A stretch of 64,000 nucleotides of DNA from Paramacrobiotus metropolitanus. Taxonomy: Eukaryota; Tardigrada; Eutardigrada; Parachela; Macrobiotidae. The stretch spans positions 186,001 to 250,000 of the forward strand of contig NW_026570349.1 of NCBI RefSeq assembly GCF_019649055.1, written 5' to 3'. Numbering within the stretch: position 1 is the first letter of the stretch; the number at the start of each line of letters is the position of its first letter. Position numbers and translations under genes: made by a program. The notes under the pieces were generated by a model. It was given only the letters and a program-made list of their open reading frames with translations. It was not told the origin of the DNA and ran no database searches. Shown piece after piece: positions 29,876 to 41,220 of the stretch.

Positions 29876-32335
29876 ATGCAGAACAAGGAGACTGTGCAGG
29901 GTGCTGGCAGTGGTCGGCGTTCGTTCGCAGCGGGCGATATTGTGCTGCAGTGCGATCCCATGGTGTGGGTAATGAATAGTAGCGAATATCCAGTACGCTG
30001 TGCCTACTGTTTTCAAGAAAGGAAGATCAAGGAACTGAGCATCTGCTCGAGATGCAAGGTGCATCGCTACTGTAGCGAAACATGCCAGGTACGTGTACCT
30101 CATGTGCCTTACTCTGCATCCCAAACCAAAATGATTGTCATGTTAACGACTAATAAACAAAACCGGTGGTACGGTCTTGCCTCAGCTTGCTGACTGGAAA
30201 GTTGAGCACAAAGTGGAATGCGCCCTGCTGAACAAAATCGGACCGCGCAGTTTCGTGGACACGGAACCCGGACGGTCGGGTAACAGTACGCTGTTCGTTA
30301 TGGGGGTACCCAGGGATCTCGTCGCCAAGCTAGACAACAAAATTAAGGTAGTTCCCCAACCGAATTCTTCGGTCTGCATTTCTTTATTTATCCTCTTGTG
30401 GTTTGTCACAAACCTCATACACAAACCGTTTGTGTTCGAGTGACTGCGTACAGTACTATAATGTGCATAAATAAAAATATAGGTGCTTGGTTGTAATGTA
30501 ATACAGTGCGCAGAGAAGGGCTTGCTTGCTCTATGCGGAAACCTGGTGCATTCAGCCAAAACTGTGCTCAAGGGGTTAACACTCAAGGGAGTGACAACCC
30601 CTTGAGTACGTTTTGATTCAGCATTTATGTATTCGTAGTTGGGCACAATGATTGAAGTTCCTGGATCGGGTCTGAAATCAACCCGAGAACTGTGGCTTAT
30701 GTTTCCTAACGGCCCCAAACTACCGAAAAACCTTGCAGAGCAAGTGTAAGATTACCCTTTAATTAACCGATTTAGGTACAGTAACCGATCTAGAGAATTA
30801 GTAATGTTGGTACTAGGTACTTTTGTACTGATTCTGTATTAACCAATTTTGGTGTAACTTTTCCGGCGCTGTTGACCGATTCGCCCCTTACAGATCAGAT
30901 CGTATTGCGGATATAGCCAAGCAGCTGGGCATTTCGCTTGCAGAAATGATGACCTATTGTTCCAATATCTGCTATCATGCTCTGCCCTTGTACGATATGG
31001 TGAAAGATCGGACGCCCATTGGGTTAGCGGTGTATCCCATGGTATCGCCTCGCTTCATGACGCCGGTCTGCTGGGATAAGAATGTGGTGCTGAGCTACCG
31101 TGGACGCCGTTTGTTTATCCACGTTGTGGAAGACATTCCCAACTTTACCGGACTGAAAGATGTCAGTGCTGCCAAAATCTGAATGATAAATAGTGAAAGT
31201 CAGTTAGAATAAATTCTTACTGCTTTGTTGCAGCTGCGTCACAGCGGCATGGAGGAACCGTATTACCTAACACGAGCCGGGCGCCGCGCTGAATTTGAAA
31301 CGATGCATGGTTTTCCGTGCAAATGTCGGAAATGCACACCAGAATATGTAATCGAGCATTTTCGTTTATAGAACACTTTAAAATCGACTTTGTTGGCTGG
31401 TTGCTTTAAACCAAAATCGCACTGTAACTTAAGATCACTTTAACAGAGCGCGACGAAAGGTTCTCCTGCGTAGTACACTACATATGGGAGTAACTAGTGA
31501 AGCATTATGTTTGTCTGCTTTAGGAGGCGGATATAAACCCAATGAAATGCATGACCGTTGGATGCCCGAATCGCATTCCCAGCGACGATCGCGCTCTGCA
31601 GCCCTGTAGCGAATGCGGGGCTTTGAACACAGAACGGTTGATGGGATTTCGTCGTTTTGTGGCGCAGCATGAAACCATTGAAGCACGGTATCCCAAACTC
31701 CTCCACACGGCTATGGCTCTCGATTTGTGCGAGAAAATGGACGCTGCCGGTATCCTGCAGCCGGATGCGCATTTCCGCTACGTCTGCGGATGGAAATTGC
31801 CGCAACAACTGTACGATGCGAATCGTTTCGAGGACGGCTGGAAAATGACGCAGGAAACCATCATCTGTGTCCGGTAGGTCTAGTATTTGTATTCTACCTG
31901 CAGAACCTAAAGCCAAAGTTTTCAGAACGGTATAATCCGAAGGCGTGTATATGGAGTTTTACATCAATATAATTACGATTTCGAGATATTATGCTTACTA
32001 ATTTGCTAATATAATGTATTTACAGGAACATTTATTCCAAATACGAAGTTTTTCGCGCTATTGTTCTATCGCTGGCTGGAGTATTTTCTGCAGAAGCTCT
32101 AAAGAAAAATGTGGTGGAACAAATTGGTCGGCTATCAGCCACGGAGCGGAAAGAGCTAAAAACGATGTCGGACCAAGCGTGTGCTGTTATATTGGATTAT
32201 TGCGACGAAGCGGGGGACATTCTTGCTCTGCTGTATGGGGAGCGCTCCAAAGAGGTCACTTGGGGCAACAAGTTCGTGGGATGCATCAGTTTTCTTATGA
32301 ATGAAATCGCCAAGGCCTTCTGTGACAGTAAATAG
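29876..32335 (+). CDS. SMYD-family (SET and MYND) protein, 7 exons, degenerate SET motif
   Basis: Exons: 29876-30088, 30186-30347, 30639-30745, 30894-31161, 31234-31347, 31524-31873, 32026-32335; 507 residues with all phases consistent. The MYND zinc ligands are complete: C42, C45, C57, C60, C66, C70, H79 and C83. The SET region ends with the usual strand pattern (VVLSYRGRRLFIHVVEDI), but the catalytic NHSC-x-PN core is replaced by a sequence around RFMTPVCWDKN. The post-SET CKCRKC is present, followed by the alpha-helical C-terminal domain of SMYD proteins. SMYD enzymes normally methylate lysines of histones or other proteins in nucleus or cytoplasm. Loss of the core suggests a non-catalytic or altered protein. 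The frame is open further upstream, so the start at 29,876 is chosen because it places the first SET strand at the expected distance. Confidence 0.75.
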
Positions 32336-32853
32336 CTTCGAAAATGTGTATAATATTCTCTACCGAAAGACTTGCGTTGTTTGGAGAGTGACATGTTTTG
32401 TTGTTTTCTGATGTGTTGGTGATTACGTTGAATGTTTGGTCGCTGGCTGATTTTTCGTGCTCGTTCGAGCCCATGGCTGTATTTCTATGATATTGATTTT
32501 GTTGATAAATTTTGGAAAACTATCGATGAAGCTTTTAAAGGTAAAAACGGTTACGTAAACCACCCGTAAAAAGTGAATAAGTTTGACCTGGAAAGTGCTG
32601 GTGGGTTATTCAGATTACAAAGGGCGCCCGGCGTCCCTCGTGGCGGAGCCTAAAGGGACTCAGTCAGAGAGCGATTAAGCGGTTTCTCACTGAGTTCCAC
32701 TTTCGCTCTAATTCAAGTACATGGTAGTAAACTGTATAATTATATGTTTCGGTTTTCATCGCAGGAGCCGCATGCTTATGACTTTCTGAACTACCGAGCC
32801 ACAGTTTTATTTTACTGGGTCATAATTATACGTATTTATTTAATATTTACCTA

Positions 32854-33762
32854 ATGTCTCTGTCAGTTGCGCCGAACGCTGATAGCCACTATATCTGGGC
32901 AGATAACGTTGTGATGACGTGTGACCCGTTTGTGTGGATCCTGGAAAACAGCGCATATAAATCTCGCTGTGCAGTACTGTTTCTTGAAAACCTAGAACTT
33001 CAACGATGTTCGGGATGCCACCTGCATCGCTACTGCGATTCTAACTGCCAGGTACCGTTGAGTAGTTGGAATGGCTTGGCGATATACGCGTAGTACCGCT
33101 ACGACTGCCTACGAGTACTACTACTAATTAACTTAATACCGTACAAGATGCTACTACATTACATAAAATAGAGGACCTATGCACAAAACATGAAGGGATT
33201 TCTGCAACATTTAACTAAATCCGATATCTGGTCGTCCATTGTTTCTGTATAAGAAGTGGGTTTACTGGTACACTGATTTTATTTGGATGCTCATATAATA
33301 CGCATGTCCCCTCGTTGATTTTTGTCTGCTGGTTTCTTGGATTTATCCTGAAAGTATCCGGCTCCAACACCATTAAGTTAAGTGAAATATGTGTCCCAGT
33401 TTCTGGGTATGTAGTATCGACCTTATATTCGCCTTTTGATCAAGCCTTCCATAACTGCGTTTGCATTCAACGGCGATGACGGTCTTCACTGAGAAAACCG
33501 GCTTTCGCGCCACATGCACACGCTATGAATGGTGAATGAACAAAGAACTTTGGTTGCGCCGTAATAATAAGGAAACAGTGTTCTAAAATATTTTGTAAAA
33601 CAACGAAATAGTGCTTGTTTCTGGCTTTCTAGGAAGATACATCCGGAGTCGGAAGTTTTTCGCGTTGTTCAGCTGATAGCGGCGGGATTAGCGGCGGCGA
33701 TAGCCTTGCAGAAGCGCGTGCTGAATGAGATAACTTGCGTAAGCGGCAGTAACAACTTCTGA
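32854..33762 (+). pseudogene. Decayed SMYD mini-paralogue (MYND exon plus last exon only)
   Basis: Exon-like 32854-33051 matches the first exon of the neighbouring SMYD gene (CDPFVWILENSAYKSRC, then CSGCHLHRYCDSNC). It lacks the second cysteine of the first zinc pair (CAVL in place of CAYC). The next recognisable piece, 33633-33762, matches the start of that gene's last exon (ESEVFRVVQLIAAGLAAA against SKYEVFRAIVLSLAGV). The five middle exons, hence the SET domain, are absent. Direct splicing of the two pieces would change phase. It is most likely a partial tandem duplicate in decay. Confidence 0.6.
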
Positions 33763-33825
33763 ACACGCGGTGTTGATTAATTCTCCGATTACTGTCTGTT
33801 GATGGGGTATTACTAAAACCTGGTC

Positions 33826-33900
33826 ACGGCAGGCAGGCAGGCAAGTGGCAGGCAAGTGGCAGGTAACCGGCAGGCCACCGGCAGGCAGCTGGCACGACAC
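33826..33900. repeat. GGCAGGCA-type short tandem repeat
   Basis: The sequence alternates ggcaggca and ggcaagt units for about 75 bases, on a CAG/GGC-rich background. Confidence 0.6.
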
Positions 33901-34911
33901 AAGCGGCACTCGGCAGGACAGTGGACGGCAGTACCTTGGCCACAGTAAATTTATCGTGTCAAGTAGTGCATAGGCCATGCAATACGTAATTTAATGCTGT
34001 GCCGACTCTTCAGTGCATCATTTCTACAGTATTACACAATTATTAGGTCGATGCTGCGTGCACGGGGGCCGAGGGAAGGTTTCGGCTGCGTGCATGGCTA
34101 AAATCTTCCTTTTCAAATCGCTTGAAATTAAAAAAATTTTGGGCCGATTTTTGGATGGGAATGTGAGGGCGGAAATGAGGCGCCTAATCGATCATGGAAT
34201 TTTAATTAAATCAGAACAGAGACAAAGGGGTGAATGCGGTGAACGGGGTCAGGGAGCGATGCCAGAAACATAAGAGCGCTGAATAAGAGCGCTTTCTCAT
34301 CCCTTTAACGATTAAAGCTTTAACACAACATGGATTAAAACTACCAAGCGATCACGAGTTGTGACCTCACTGCTTGAACTGCGGACGCATTGCTGCTGCT
34401 TTGCAAGCGGATTATCCAATACTCGTACACATTTTGACCTGGTTACGTTGCTTATTAATGAACTATTGCGAATCAGCCTCTAAGAAAGAGCTGTGGAACT
34501 GTTACTTTTTTTCATACGTTTCCGGTACTGCTTCACTTATCCAAATGGAATATGACCACACGGCTACGTAGACATTCACGTGCAGCCGTCCTGTGCGTAT
34601 TCCCATTTACATGTGTACCGTAGAGTTACGAGTACACCAAAATTGAGCTATACATAGAGAAACAATCTGCTGTCGATGCCGACCAGAAAAGGGCCAATGG
34701 CAATATTAATATCCCTTGTAAAGCTGATAGGTTTTTATGGGTTTGGTTTTCACACCGCCTTACACTTCACATTCACATAATACATCTGAAGGGAAAAACT
34801 CATCGGCAACTTCTGGACGAAAAATAGGTATTGAATCGAAGGTTGTCATCATTAGACTAGATTTACTGGAGTAGGGAAAAGCGTTTACAGAGTGGATCAC
34901 AAAGCACGTTG
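33901..34911. other. Intergenic, nothing recognised
   Basis: This is the 3' side of the GPCR (which is read leftward) and the flank of the SMYD remnant. No supported feature. Confidence 0.35.
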
Positions 34912-35616
34912 CTATGTCTTTCTCCTGCAGCATACTATCCAAACAGCATTTCTCAGTTCATGGAAGGTCAAAACAAAGCAGAGAGGATCTGACACAGCTT
35001 GAAACATGGCAAGTGTCAGAGCAACCGCTAAAAACATCGACCCGAGATTTACACCAGCGAAAATAAGTGCTGAAAAATAAATTTTCGCTGGCATCCAAAA
35101 CACCAATAAACTCGCTGTCAGGGTGGTTAAGATTAGGAAGGATCTATCTCGGTGACTGCTTCGTCCTTTGGTAAAATAATATTGGCTGCCAGATGGACCC
35201 TTTGCTGCAATCTGTGCCCTTCGCTTTTGTCTCATAATCCAGACAACTGGATACGCTGAAATGGCCACCACAGTCGGCACAAGGACCATAGCAGCTTGAC
35301 TAAACACTGTGAAAGCTTCGTAGTGCTGAGAGCGGTCACAGAAGTTGTCGACATGGAAGAACCGGTTAACATAGTACGGGACGACGATAATTTGCATGTA
35401 GATAAATACTCCACCGCAGATTAGAACAGTTGTTTTCACAGTGTGGAAACTCCGATAGGAAATTGGGTACGTAACGGCGTAGCCTCGGTTGACGCCGATC
35501 AAAGCGTGGGCGTGAGCCACCAAACCCGAAAACGTGTAGTGCCAGTAGAACTTTATAGCGCATAATGACGATGCCGCTTGGTTATGGTGCGCTGTACTGT
35601 TTGGTAACTCCTTTAC

Positions 35617-35848
35617 ATAGAATTAGCGGAGCTAATTCCGGTTAAGACAGCGGAGAAGGATGAAGGGCGGATTGGAGAGATGTGGTTGGGCGCGGGTGGG
35701 GCGCTTGGGCAGTGGTCAGTTGTAGCATTGTATGTTATGGATAGTACTATCTTTGAAGTTTGTGTATGAAGTTGTGCGATTGATGTAGCTGAGTGCCGTG
35801 TCTGAAAGTTAGTTATGTGGCTGCTCGAATTGTGTTTGGGAATTTCTT
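35617..35848 (+). repeat. Split direct repeat A1
   Basis: This matches 39,711-39,942 base for base as far as I can read. Near its start is a perfect 8-base-arm hairpin, GAATTAGC-GGA-GCTAATTC. Confidence 0.85.
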
Positions 35849-35903
35849 TGTGTGATTGACGATTTATGAATTTCTGGTGATTTGTTTTGTATATGCTAGT
35901 GCA

Positions 35904-37046
35904 ATGTCACGTCGTCTGAGATCGCAGATCGCATCCGTGTCGTCTTTATCGGAAGCGTCCACAAAACAGTCTTCAGTACTGTCTGATGATTCGGATGAGT
36001 CCACAGGAACGCTCTATCGCGTTGCCGGGTCCAGTCGGAAGTCAGTGTCACCACCCAGAAAGAAGTCACGCTCCCGTATATCGCCTTCAGTGGAGTCTCT
36101 GCTTCGTAGACAGGAAGAAATGCAAGCTCAAATTGACAATTTAACATCTGCCGGGCATCATCGTCCGTCTCAGTCTTGTGCGTCGCCGGATATTGGTCAA
36201 CGGGACAGCATCTTAATCAGTGACTGCTCGACGCCTGTTGTTTTAACGAAACTGCCAGTAAGTGCGCGCCTTGGTCCATTTTTAAATTTGACAGCAGTGG
36301 ATACGGAAATTGAAGCCGATCTTCGCAGTAACGAAAGATACGTTGATTTCGCTGAACTGCTCGCCGCCACAGACTTCCAGTATTATTCTGTTCGGGATAA
36401 AAAGTCATTTAAGCCGCCGCCAATTGAATCATTTGCACAGTGGGCTAGTGCATACTCTGTGTTTATGGCTCATCGAACGCATTATTATCCAGACATGCGT
36501 CTGCCTTTAATTAAGTACTTGAGTGTAATGGCAAGTTTTGCGGCCAGTGGTTACTCTGTTAACCAGTGGCTGGGTTACGACCATCGCTTCCGCATGTTTG
36601 CTCGTACGCAGCCGTTCAACGTGGCTATATGGGAGGCAGCTGATCAAGAAATCTTTCGGCAATCTTTCCAGATGCAACGTTTACCGGAACAACTGCAAAT
36701 GCAACGTCTATCGGAACCGCAGCGCGGTGCTTGTAATATCTGCGGCCGTAGTGGTCATTTTGCTCGTAATTGTTGGATGCGGCCGGCTGTAGGTGTAGCC
36801 AGTACCAGCTGCAGCAGCACACAGCTTTTTCGTGACCGGCCGGCAGCGGCCGGCGGGGATCGAAATCACCGTGCCGGTACTGTGGGAAAAGTCATTTGTC
36901 AGGAGTTCAACGATGGGATCTGTTCAACACCATGCCGAAAGAAACTTCGTCATTTCTGCTCACATTGCGGACGTGGAGGACACGGTTTTTATTCCTGCTA
37001 TGAAGTCAATGATGCCAATAAAACCGGCAACCCCGCTTCGTCGTGA
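35904..37046 (+). CDS. Gag-like protein of the YR retroelement
   Basis: The frame from ATG 35,904 gives about 380 residues. The N-terminus is Ser-rich and basic (SRRLRSQIASVSSLSEAS), followed by a helical middle part. Near residue 280 is a CCHC zinc knuckle (CNICGRSGHFARNC), and near the end a second cysteine cluster (FCSHCGRGGHGFYSC). That layout fits the nucleic-acid-binding gag protein of DIRS-group elements. The frame is open further upstream, but only from a TTG. The pol frame begins before gag ends and lies in another phase, so pol is probably reached by frameshifting or reinitiation. Confidence 0.7.
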   Translation: MSRRLRSQIASVSSLSEASTKQSSVLSDDSDESTGTLYRVAGSSRKSVSPPRKKSRSRISPSVESLLRRQEEMQAQIDNLTSAGHHRPSQSCASPDIGQRDSILISDCSTPVVLTKLPVSARLGPFLNLTAVDTEIEADLRSNERYVDFAELLAATDFQYYSVRDKKSFKPPPIESFAQWASAYSVFMAHRTHYYPDMRLPLIKYLSVMASFAASGYSVNQWLGYDHRFRMFARTQPFNVAIWEAADQEIFRQSFQMQRLPEQLQMQRLSEPQRGACNICGRSGHFARNCWMRPAVGVASTSCSSTQLFRDRPAAAGGDRNHRAGTVGKVICQEFNDGICSTPCRKKLRHFCSHCGRGGHGFYSCYEVNDANKTGNPASS

Positions 37047-38597
37047 GAAATTTGTCCAGTTATTGGCAGACCACCCAGATCGGTTGTTTGTTGTACAGAT
37101 ATCTGATATCTTATTAAATGGAGCGGATATTGGTTATACCGGCCCCCGCGTATCTTGGTCAGTGTCTAATATGAAATCAGCAGTTATTCATCATGATATT
37201 TTGTTAGCGTCTGTGCAGAAGGAAGTGTCATTAGGCCACTCTGTTGGCCCGTTTGATAAGCCGCCACTAATTAATTTTGTCTGCAATTCTCTGGGTGTTA
37301 TTCCCAAAGCGTCAGGTGGACATCGAATCATTAATAATCTGTCAGCTCCGTCTGGCACATCTGTTAATGACTGCATTGACCGTCACACATATACTGTTTC
37401 TTATTGCACGGTTGACGATGCTATCCGCTATCTAAAGGCGGCTGGGAAAGGCGCCATTATGGTTAAATTAGATATAAAACATGCGTTAGTCTGGTGCCAG
37501 TTCGGCGTGAAGACTGGCATCTCCTCGGTTATCGTGTGGGGAATGGATACTATTTTGATATTGTATTACCGTTCGGCTCGCGTTCTTCCCCTTATCTGTT
37601 CTGTTTATTTTCCGATGCAATCCACTGGATCTTATCGAATATCACTCATCATGAGTGGATTTTGCATTATGTGGATGATTTCCTTTTGATTGGCATGGCT
37701 GCATCGGCACAGTGTCGGCTTATACTTGACAGTTTTATTGAGTTATGTGGCGCCCTTGGTGTTCCTTTGGCAGTGGAGAAGACGGAAGGTCCGGCAACTG
37801 CACTGACCTTTTTAGGGATTGTGCTTGATTCAGTGGCCGGCACCATTTCTTTGCCTTCTAAGAAGCTTGCGGAAATTATTTTAGTGCTTGCACAGTGGGC
37901 TGATCGTACTACTTGTTCCAAAACTGAGCTTCAAAGTATTATCGGTAAATTACAGTTTGCTGCAAAATGCGTGCCGGTTGGTCGGCTTTTTCTACGTCGT
38001 ATGATTAATTTGTTGCGTAATCAGTTGGATGAAGTCGTACTGGATGCCGGCTTTCATGCGGATATACAGTGGTGGCGCGATTTCTTGCCGACATGGAACG
38101 GCACTAATTCCTTTATGGACATTGATTGGTCCGATGCGGATGTGTTACAGTTATTCACTGACGCATCGTTATCGGTGGGGATTGGTGGTTATTTTGCCGG
38201 TCGTTGGTTTTCTGCGAAGTGGCCAGCTGGTGCGGTTATGGCTGAGCACAGTATCGCACTTTGTGAGATTATTCCAGTATACATTGCATGTCTGCTATGG
38301 GGAAAGTTACTAGCCGGCAAGAAAGTTCAGTTGCATTCTGACAATCTCGCAGTTGTGCAAGCATGGTCTAAGTTTTGTTCTGCTAATTTACAAATAAACT
38401 CTGTTATGCGGAAAATATTTTTTATTGCGGCTCAACATAATTTCAATTTAAGAATTGTCCACATATCTGGTTTGTCGAACAATGTTGCCGACGCTTTGTC
38501 TCGTGGTCAGCTAGTTATATTTCGTCAGCTTTGTCCTAATGCTAATGCTAACCCTGAGTTCGTACCTGATGTGTTGAATGAGTTACTAGTTGAGTAG
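37015..38597 (+). pseudogene. Reverse transcriptase-RNase H of the YR retroelement, one-base frameshift
   Basis: The first part (to about 37,487) has the RT N-terminal blocks (NSLGVIPKASGGHRIINNLS, MVKLDIKHA). The frame then shifts and continues from about 37,490 as VPVRREDWHLLGYRV, LPFGSRSSPYLFCLFSDAI, catalytic HYVDDFLLIG, and RNase H motifs (LFTDASLSVGIGG, LHSDNLAVVQAW, NNVADALSRG). The break sits exactly at the motif A aspartate block, so no full RT would be made from this copy without a correction. Because the terminal repeats look identical, an assembly error is as likely as a true mutation. Confidence 0.8.
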
Positions 38598-38598
38598 C

Positions 38599-39525
38599 AT
38601 GGATTCTACTATTAAATTGTTATTAAAAAGTCATATTGCATCCTCTTCTCGGTCCGTGTACTGCGTTGGTTTTACAACTTATCGCAACTTTTGCCAGCAA
38701 CACAATTATCAGCTTAGCTGCTCATCTTTGTTGCGTTTCATTGCACATTTGTTCGATTCTGGTAAATCATATGCCACGCTTCGTGTATATATTTCTGGTA
38801 TTTCTAATTGGCTATGTGAGCATGGAAAATTCGATTTTACAAAGTCACGTGTTATTACTCGCGCGGTTAAAGGTTATGCGCGGCTCCGTCCGCCTCGGTG
38901 CGATAAGAGACTTCCGGTATCGCTGGATGTTATGAGATTAATTAAGCGCAGTCTTAATGATTCTCATTGGTCACCATACGATAAGTCTTTATTCTGGGCA
39001 GCTTGTAATGCTGCATATTTCGGCTTCCTTCGTCCGTGTGAGTATACGTCGTCGCACAAACGTTCTTTCCAAGCTTGTTCGACCTTGTTGCTGTCTGATG
39101 TAACCTTTCAGAAATCTGTTGTTTTAATGTCTATTAAGCGGTCTAAAACAGACCAGTATGCTCGTGGTTCGGTTGTATCGTTGTCTGCTACAAATAGATC
39201 TGTTTGCCCATTTCGGTCTATCTATAAGTTTTGCTTATTACGTAAGGATTTGGATTATCCTGATAACAATCCTTTATTTACTTTTCCGGATGGTACCTTT
39301 CTTTCTCGCTCTCGCTTCGCCGGCATGTTGAAAGCGCTGTTGCACGGTATTTCTAAACTTGGCTGTATTACACCACACAGCTTCCGTATCGGAGCTGCGA
39401 CTACTGCTGCGAACTGTCACCAGTCGGATATCTCTATAAAGCGTTCCGGTCGGTGGAAGAGCGATGCGTATCAAGGTTACATCCGCTCGACCAAGCCTGT
39501 TGATGGTTTGCGGCCCTATGTTTGA
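38599..39525 (+). CDS. Tyrosine recombinase of the DIRS/Ngaro element
   Basis: 308 residues from ATG 38,599, immediately after the RT stop (TAGC-ATG). An N-terminal SAM-like core-binding domain (residues 1-95) precedes the catalytic domain. R145 (FGFLRPCEY), a lysine near 180-184 (SIKRSKTDQ), H260-x-x-R263 (PHSFRIGAAT), W286 (SGRWKSDAY) and a C-terminal tyrosine (Y291 or Y294, AYQGYIR) form the expected R-K-H-R-W-Y set. It would insert the circular cDNA of this element into the genome. The frame is intact. Confidence 0.85.
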   Translation: MDSTIKLLLKSHIASSSRSVYCVGFTTYRNFCQQHNYQLSCSSLLRFIAHLFDSGKSYATLRVYISGISNWLCEHGKFDFTKSRVITRAVKGYARLRPPRCDKRLPVSLDVMRLIKRSLNDSHWSPYDKSLFWAACNAAYFGFLRPCEYTSSHKRSFQACSTLLLSDVTFQKSVVLMSIKRSKTDQYARGSVVSLSATNRSVCPFRSIYKFCLLRKDLDYPDNNPLFTFPDGTFLSRSRFAGMLKALLHGISKLGCITPHSFRIGAATTAANCHQSDISIKRSGRWKSDAYQGYIRSTKPVDGLRPYV

Positions 39526-39541
39526 CGCATTTGGGGGTTTT

Positions 39542-39710
39542 GGGGGTTTGTTTTGGAAGTGTGTATTAATGGATCCGCTGTGTCGGTTACCTTTTGTGGA
39601 GATGACCTATTGGATCCGCTGCGTCGGTTACATATGTCATCGATACAACGTTGCTAACCCCCAAACTACCATTAAAGTCATTGCTGAGGTGTTCGCGGAG
39701 TCTGTCTTAA
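39542..39710 (+). repeat. Split direct repeat B1
   Basis: This 169-base unit matches 39,973-40,141 exactly as read. It abuts A2 with no spacer (ctgtcttaa then atagaattag), giving the B1-A2 junction typical of Ngaro elements. Confidence 0.85.
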
Positions 39711-39942
39711 ATAGAATTAGCGGAGCTAATTCCGGTTAAGACAGCGGAGAAGGATGAAGGGCGGATTGGAGAGATGTGGTTGGGCGCGGGTGGGGCGCTT
39801 GGGCAGTGGTCAGTTGTAGCATTGTATGTTATGGATAGTACTATCTTTGAAGTTTGTGTATGAAGTTGTGCGATTGATGTAGCTGAGTGCCGTGTCTGAA
39901 AGTTAGTTATGTGGCTGCTCGAATTGTGTTTGGGAATTTCTT
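39711..39942 (+). repeat. Split direct repeat A2
   Basis: Second copy of A1. It ends where a short (ccct)n tract begins, which separates it from B2. Confidence 0.85.
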
Positions 39943-39972
39943 CCCTCCCTCCCTCCCTTTTCCTTATGGAAA

Positions 39973-40141
39973 GGGGGTTTGTTTTGGAAGTGTGTATTAA
40001 TGGATCCGCTGTGTCGGTTACCTTTTGTGGAGATGACCTATTGGATCCGCTGCGTCGGTTACATATGTCATCGATACAACGTTGCTAACCCCCAAACTAC
40101 CATTAAAGTCATTGCTGAGGTGTTCGCGGAGTCTGTCTTAA
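39973..40141 (+). repeat. Split direct repeat B2 (right end of element)
   Basis: Second copy of B1. It ends at gtctgtctta(a), directly against the GPCR codon interrupted by the insertion. Confidence 0.85.
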
Positions 40142-41077
40142 GTAAATAGTTATAACATGATCGAAAAAGGGGGTAATGCAGAACAACGTATTGGCAAGCA
40201 GAAGATTAGCAATGAATACAGTGAAAGGCGCTTTAATACGGATGCGAATGATGTAGTATAGTAAAACCGCAAGGTTGAGGAGAAGCGCGATGGTAGTCGC
40301 AACCGTACTGGAAATGGTCAGTAATGAATATGGATCACCGGCTTTTCCGGATATTTTGCTGGTAACATTCGGAGAATTCATGACCATTTTTAATAGAAAA
40401 TTAAAATGACGAGCTTTTGTGGGTTTTGTTCGGTGAAGTCAGAAATTATGCGAGCACTGTCCAAGCGATCGTTGTAAATAAAACCCACGGAAAATTTAAC
40501 CAAAAGCGATGCAGACTTGAGTTCACGTCTCGCCACTGATGATATCAATCTTATTTTAATCTTTGTAATTATACTAATCAGCCATGGAGAATACCTATTC
40601 GAGTTTACGGCTAATACGGAGCATCCTTATTTTACGGAAAAACAGTTCACGGAACGCTTTTTCAACCCTCAAGATGACCTTCTGGTCAACTAATTGGGCG
40701 TACTATCAACTGTAATTGCATGTTATTAGAAATTCCAAAGATGCGAAATCCCATCTGCCTGCGTACAGTCCTATAATATAGTTGTTGTCTCAGGGCGCGA
40801 TTTCATAAATTAATGCCTACTTGTACTGTATTTTCACAAGTTCAAAGAACGTTCCAGGGGCCGGGGCGCGCGAACGGTTTGTCGGCCCCTTTGAGATCAA
40901 AGTAACCGACGGTCCGGTCACGCTGGCCACGCCCCCACCCTGTCCCTAAAACTTGCGAAAATACAATACGTGCATGTTCTTACGGCGTATCTTCAGGATG
41001 GTAACGCAGTAGCACTAATAATCCTAAAATAAAAAAAAATATTACGAGGATAATAATTATCGATTGGTGAACTTTAT

Positions 41078-41181
41078 AATAATTATTACATTTGTTCGGT
41101 ACTCTCGTACACATACAGCAACTTTACACTGTAAAGTTGCTGTAAGTGTACGAGTGTACTGAATATGTATTAATTATTATG
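41078..41181. repeat. Fold-back inverted repeat (hairpin)
   Basis: The arms centre on 41,129: cagcaactttaca pairs exactly with tgtaaagttgctg. Pairing continues outward with a few mismatches through cgtacac/gtgtacg into AT-rich ends. It may be a small MITE or snap-back sequence. Confidence 0.65.
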
Positions 41182-41220
41182 TAGTAATAACAAATGTAAT
41201 AATGTAATAGTTATTATTAT

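Larger units (their letters stand above)
35616..40141 (+). mobile_element. Complete DIRS/Ngaro-type tyrosine-recombinase retroelement
   Basis: The structure is A1 - gag - pol (RT/RNase H) - tyrosine recombinase - B1 - A2 - B2. These split direct repeats are diagnostic of Ngaro/PAT-like YR retrotransposons, which integrate through circular DNA without target duplication. A1 and A2 (232 bases) look identical, as do B1 and B2 (169 bases), and no target-site duplication is seen. Both are as expected for a very recent insertion. It interrupts the GPCR on the opposite strand. Only pol carries a visible lesion (a one-base frameshift near 37,489). Confidence 0.88.
34912..40387 (-). pseudogene. Class A GPCR, single exon, interrupted by a retroelement
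   Basis: The first 82 codons (40,387-40,142) give an N-glycosylation site (NVTS), TM1 (TTIALLLNLAVLLYYII) and TM2. After the inserted element, 35,615-34,912 continues in the same frame with loop 1, a Cys-bearing TM3 start (SSLCAIKFYWHYTFSG), a DRY-position variant (VNRGYAVTYP) and TM4-TM7 (SDPLCFVLTF). Removing 35,616-40,140 leaves a frame of 317 codons including the TAG stop, with one leucine codon spanning the junction. Rhodopsin-family receptors signal from the plasma membrane through G proteins; the ligand is unknown. The coding frame on both sides is undamaged, so the disruption is recent. It may be absent from other alleles. Confidence 0.75.

Noticed and set aside
33826-33900. CRISPR-like array in the GGCAGGCA tract
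   Set aside because: Units are short, irregular and without spacers; this is a simple repeat in an animal genome.
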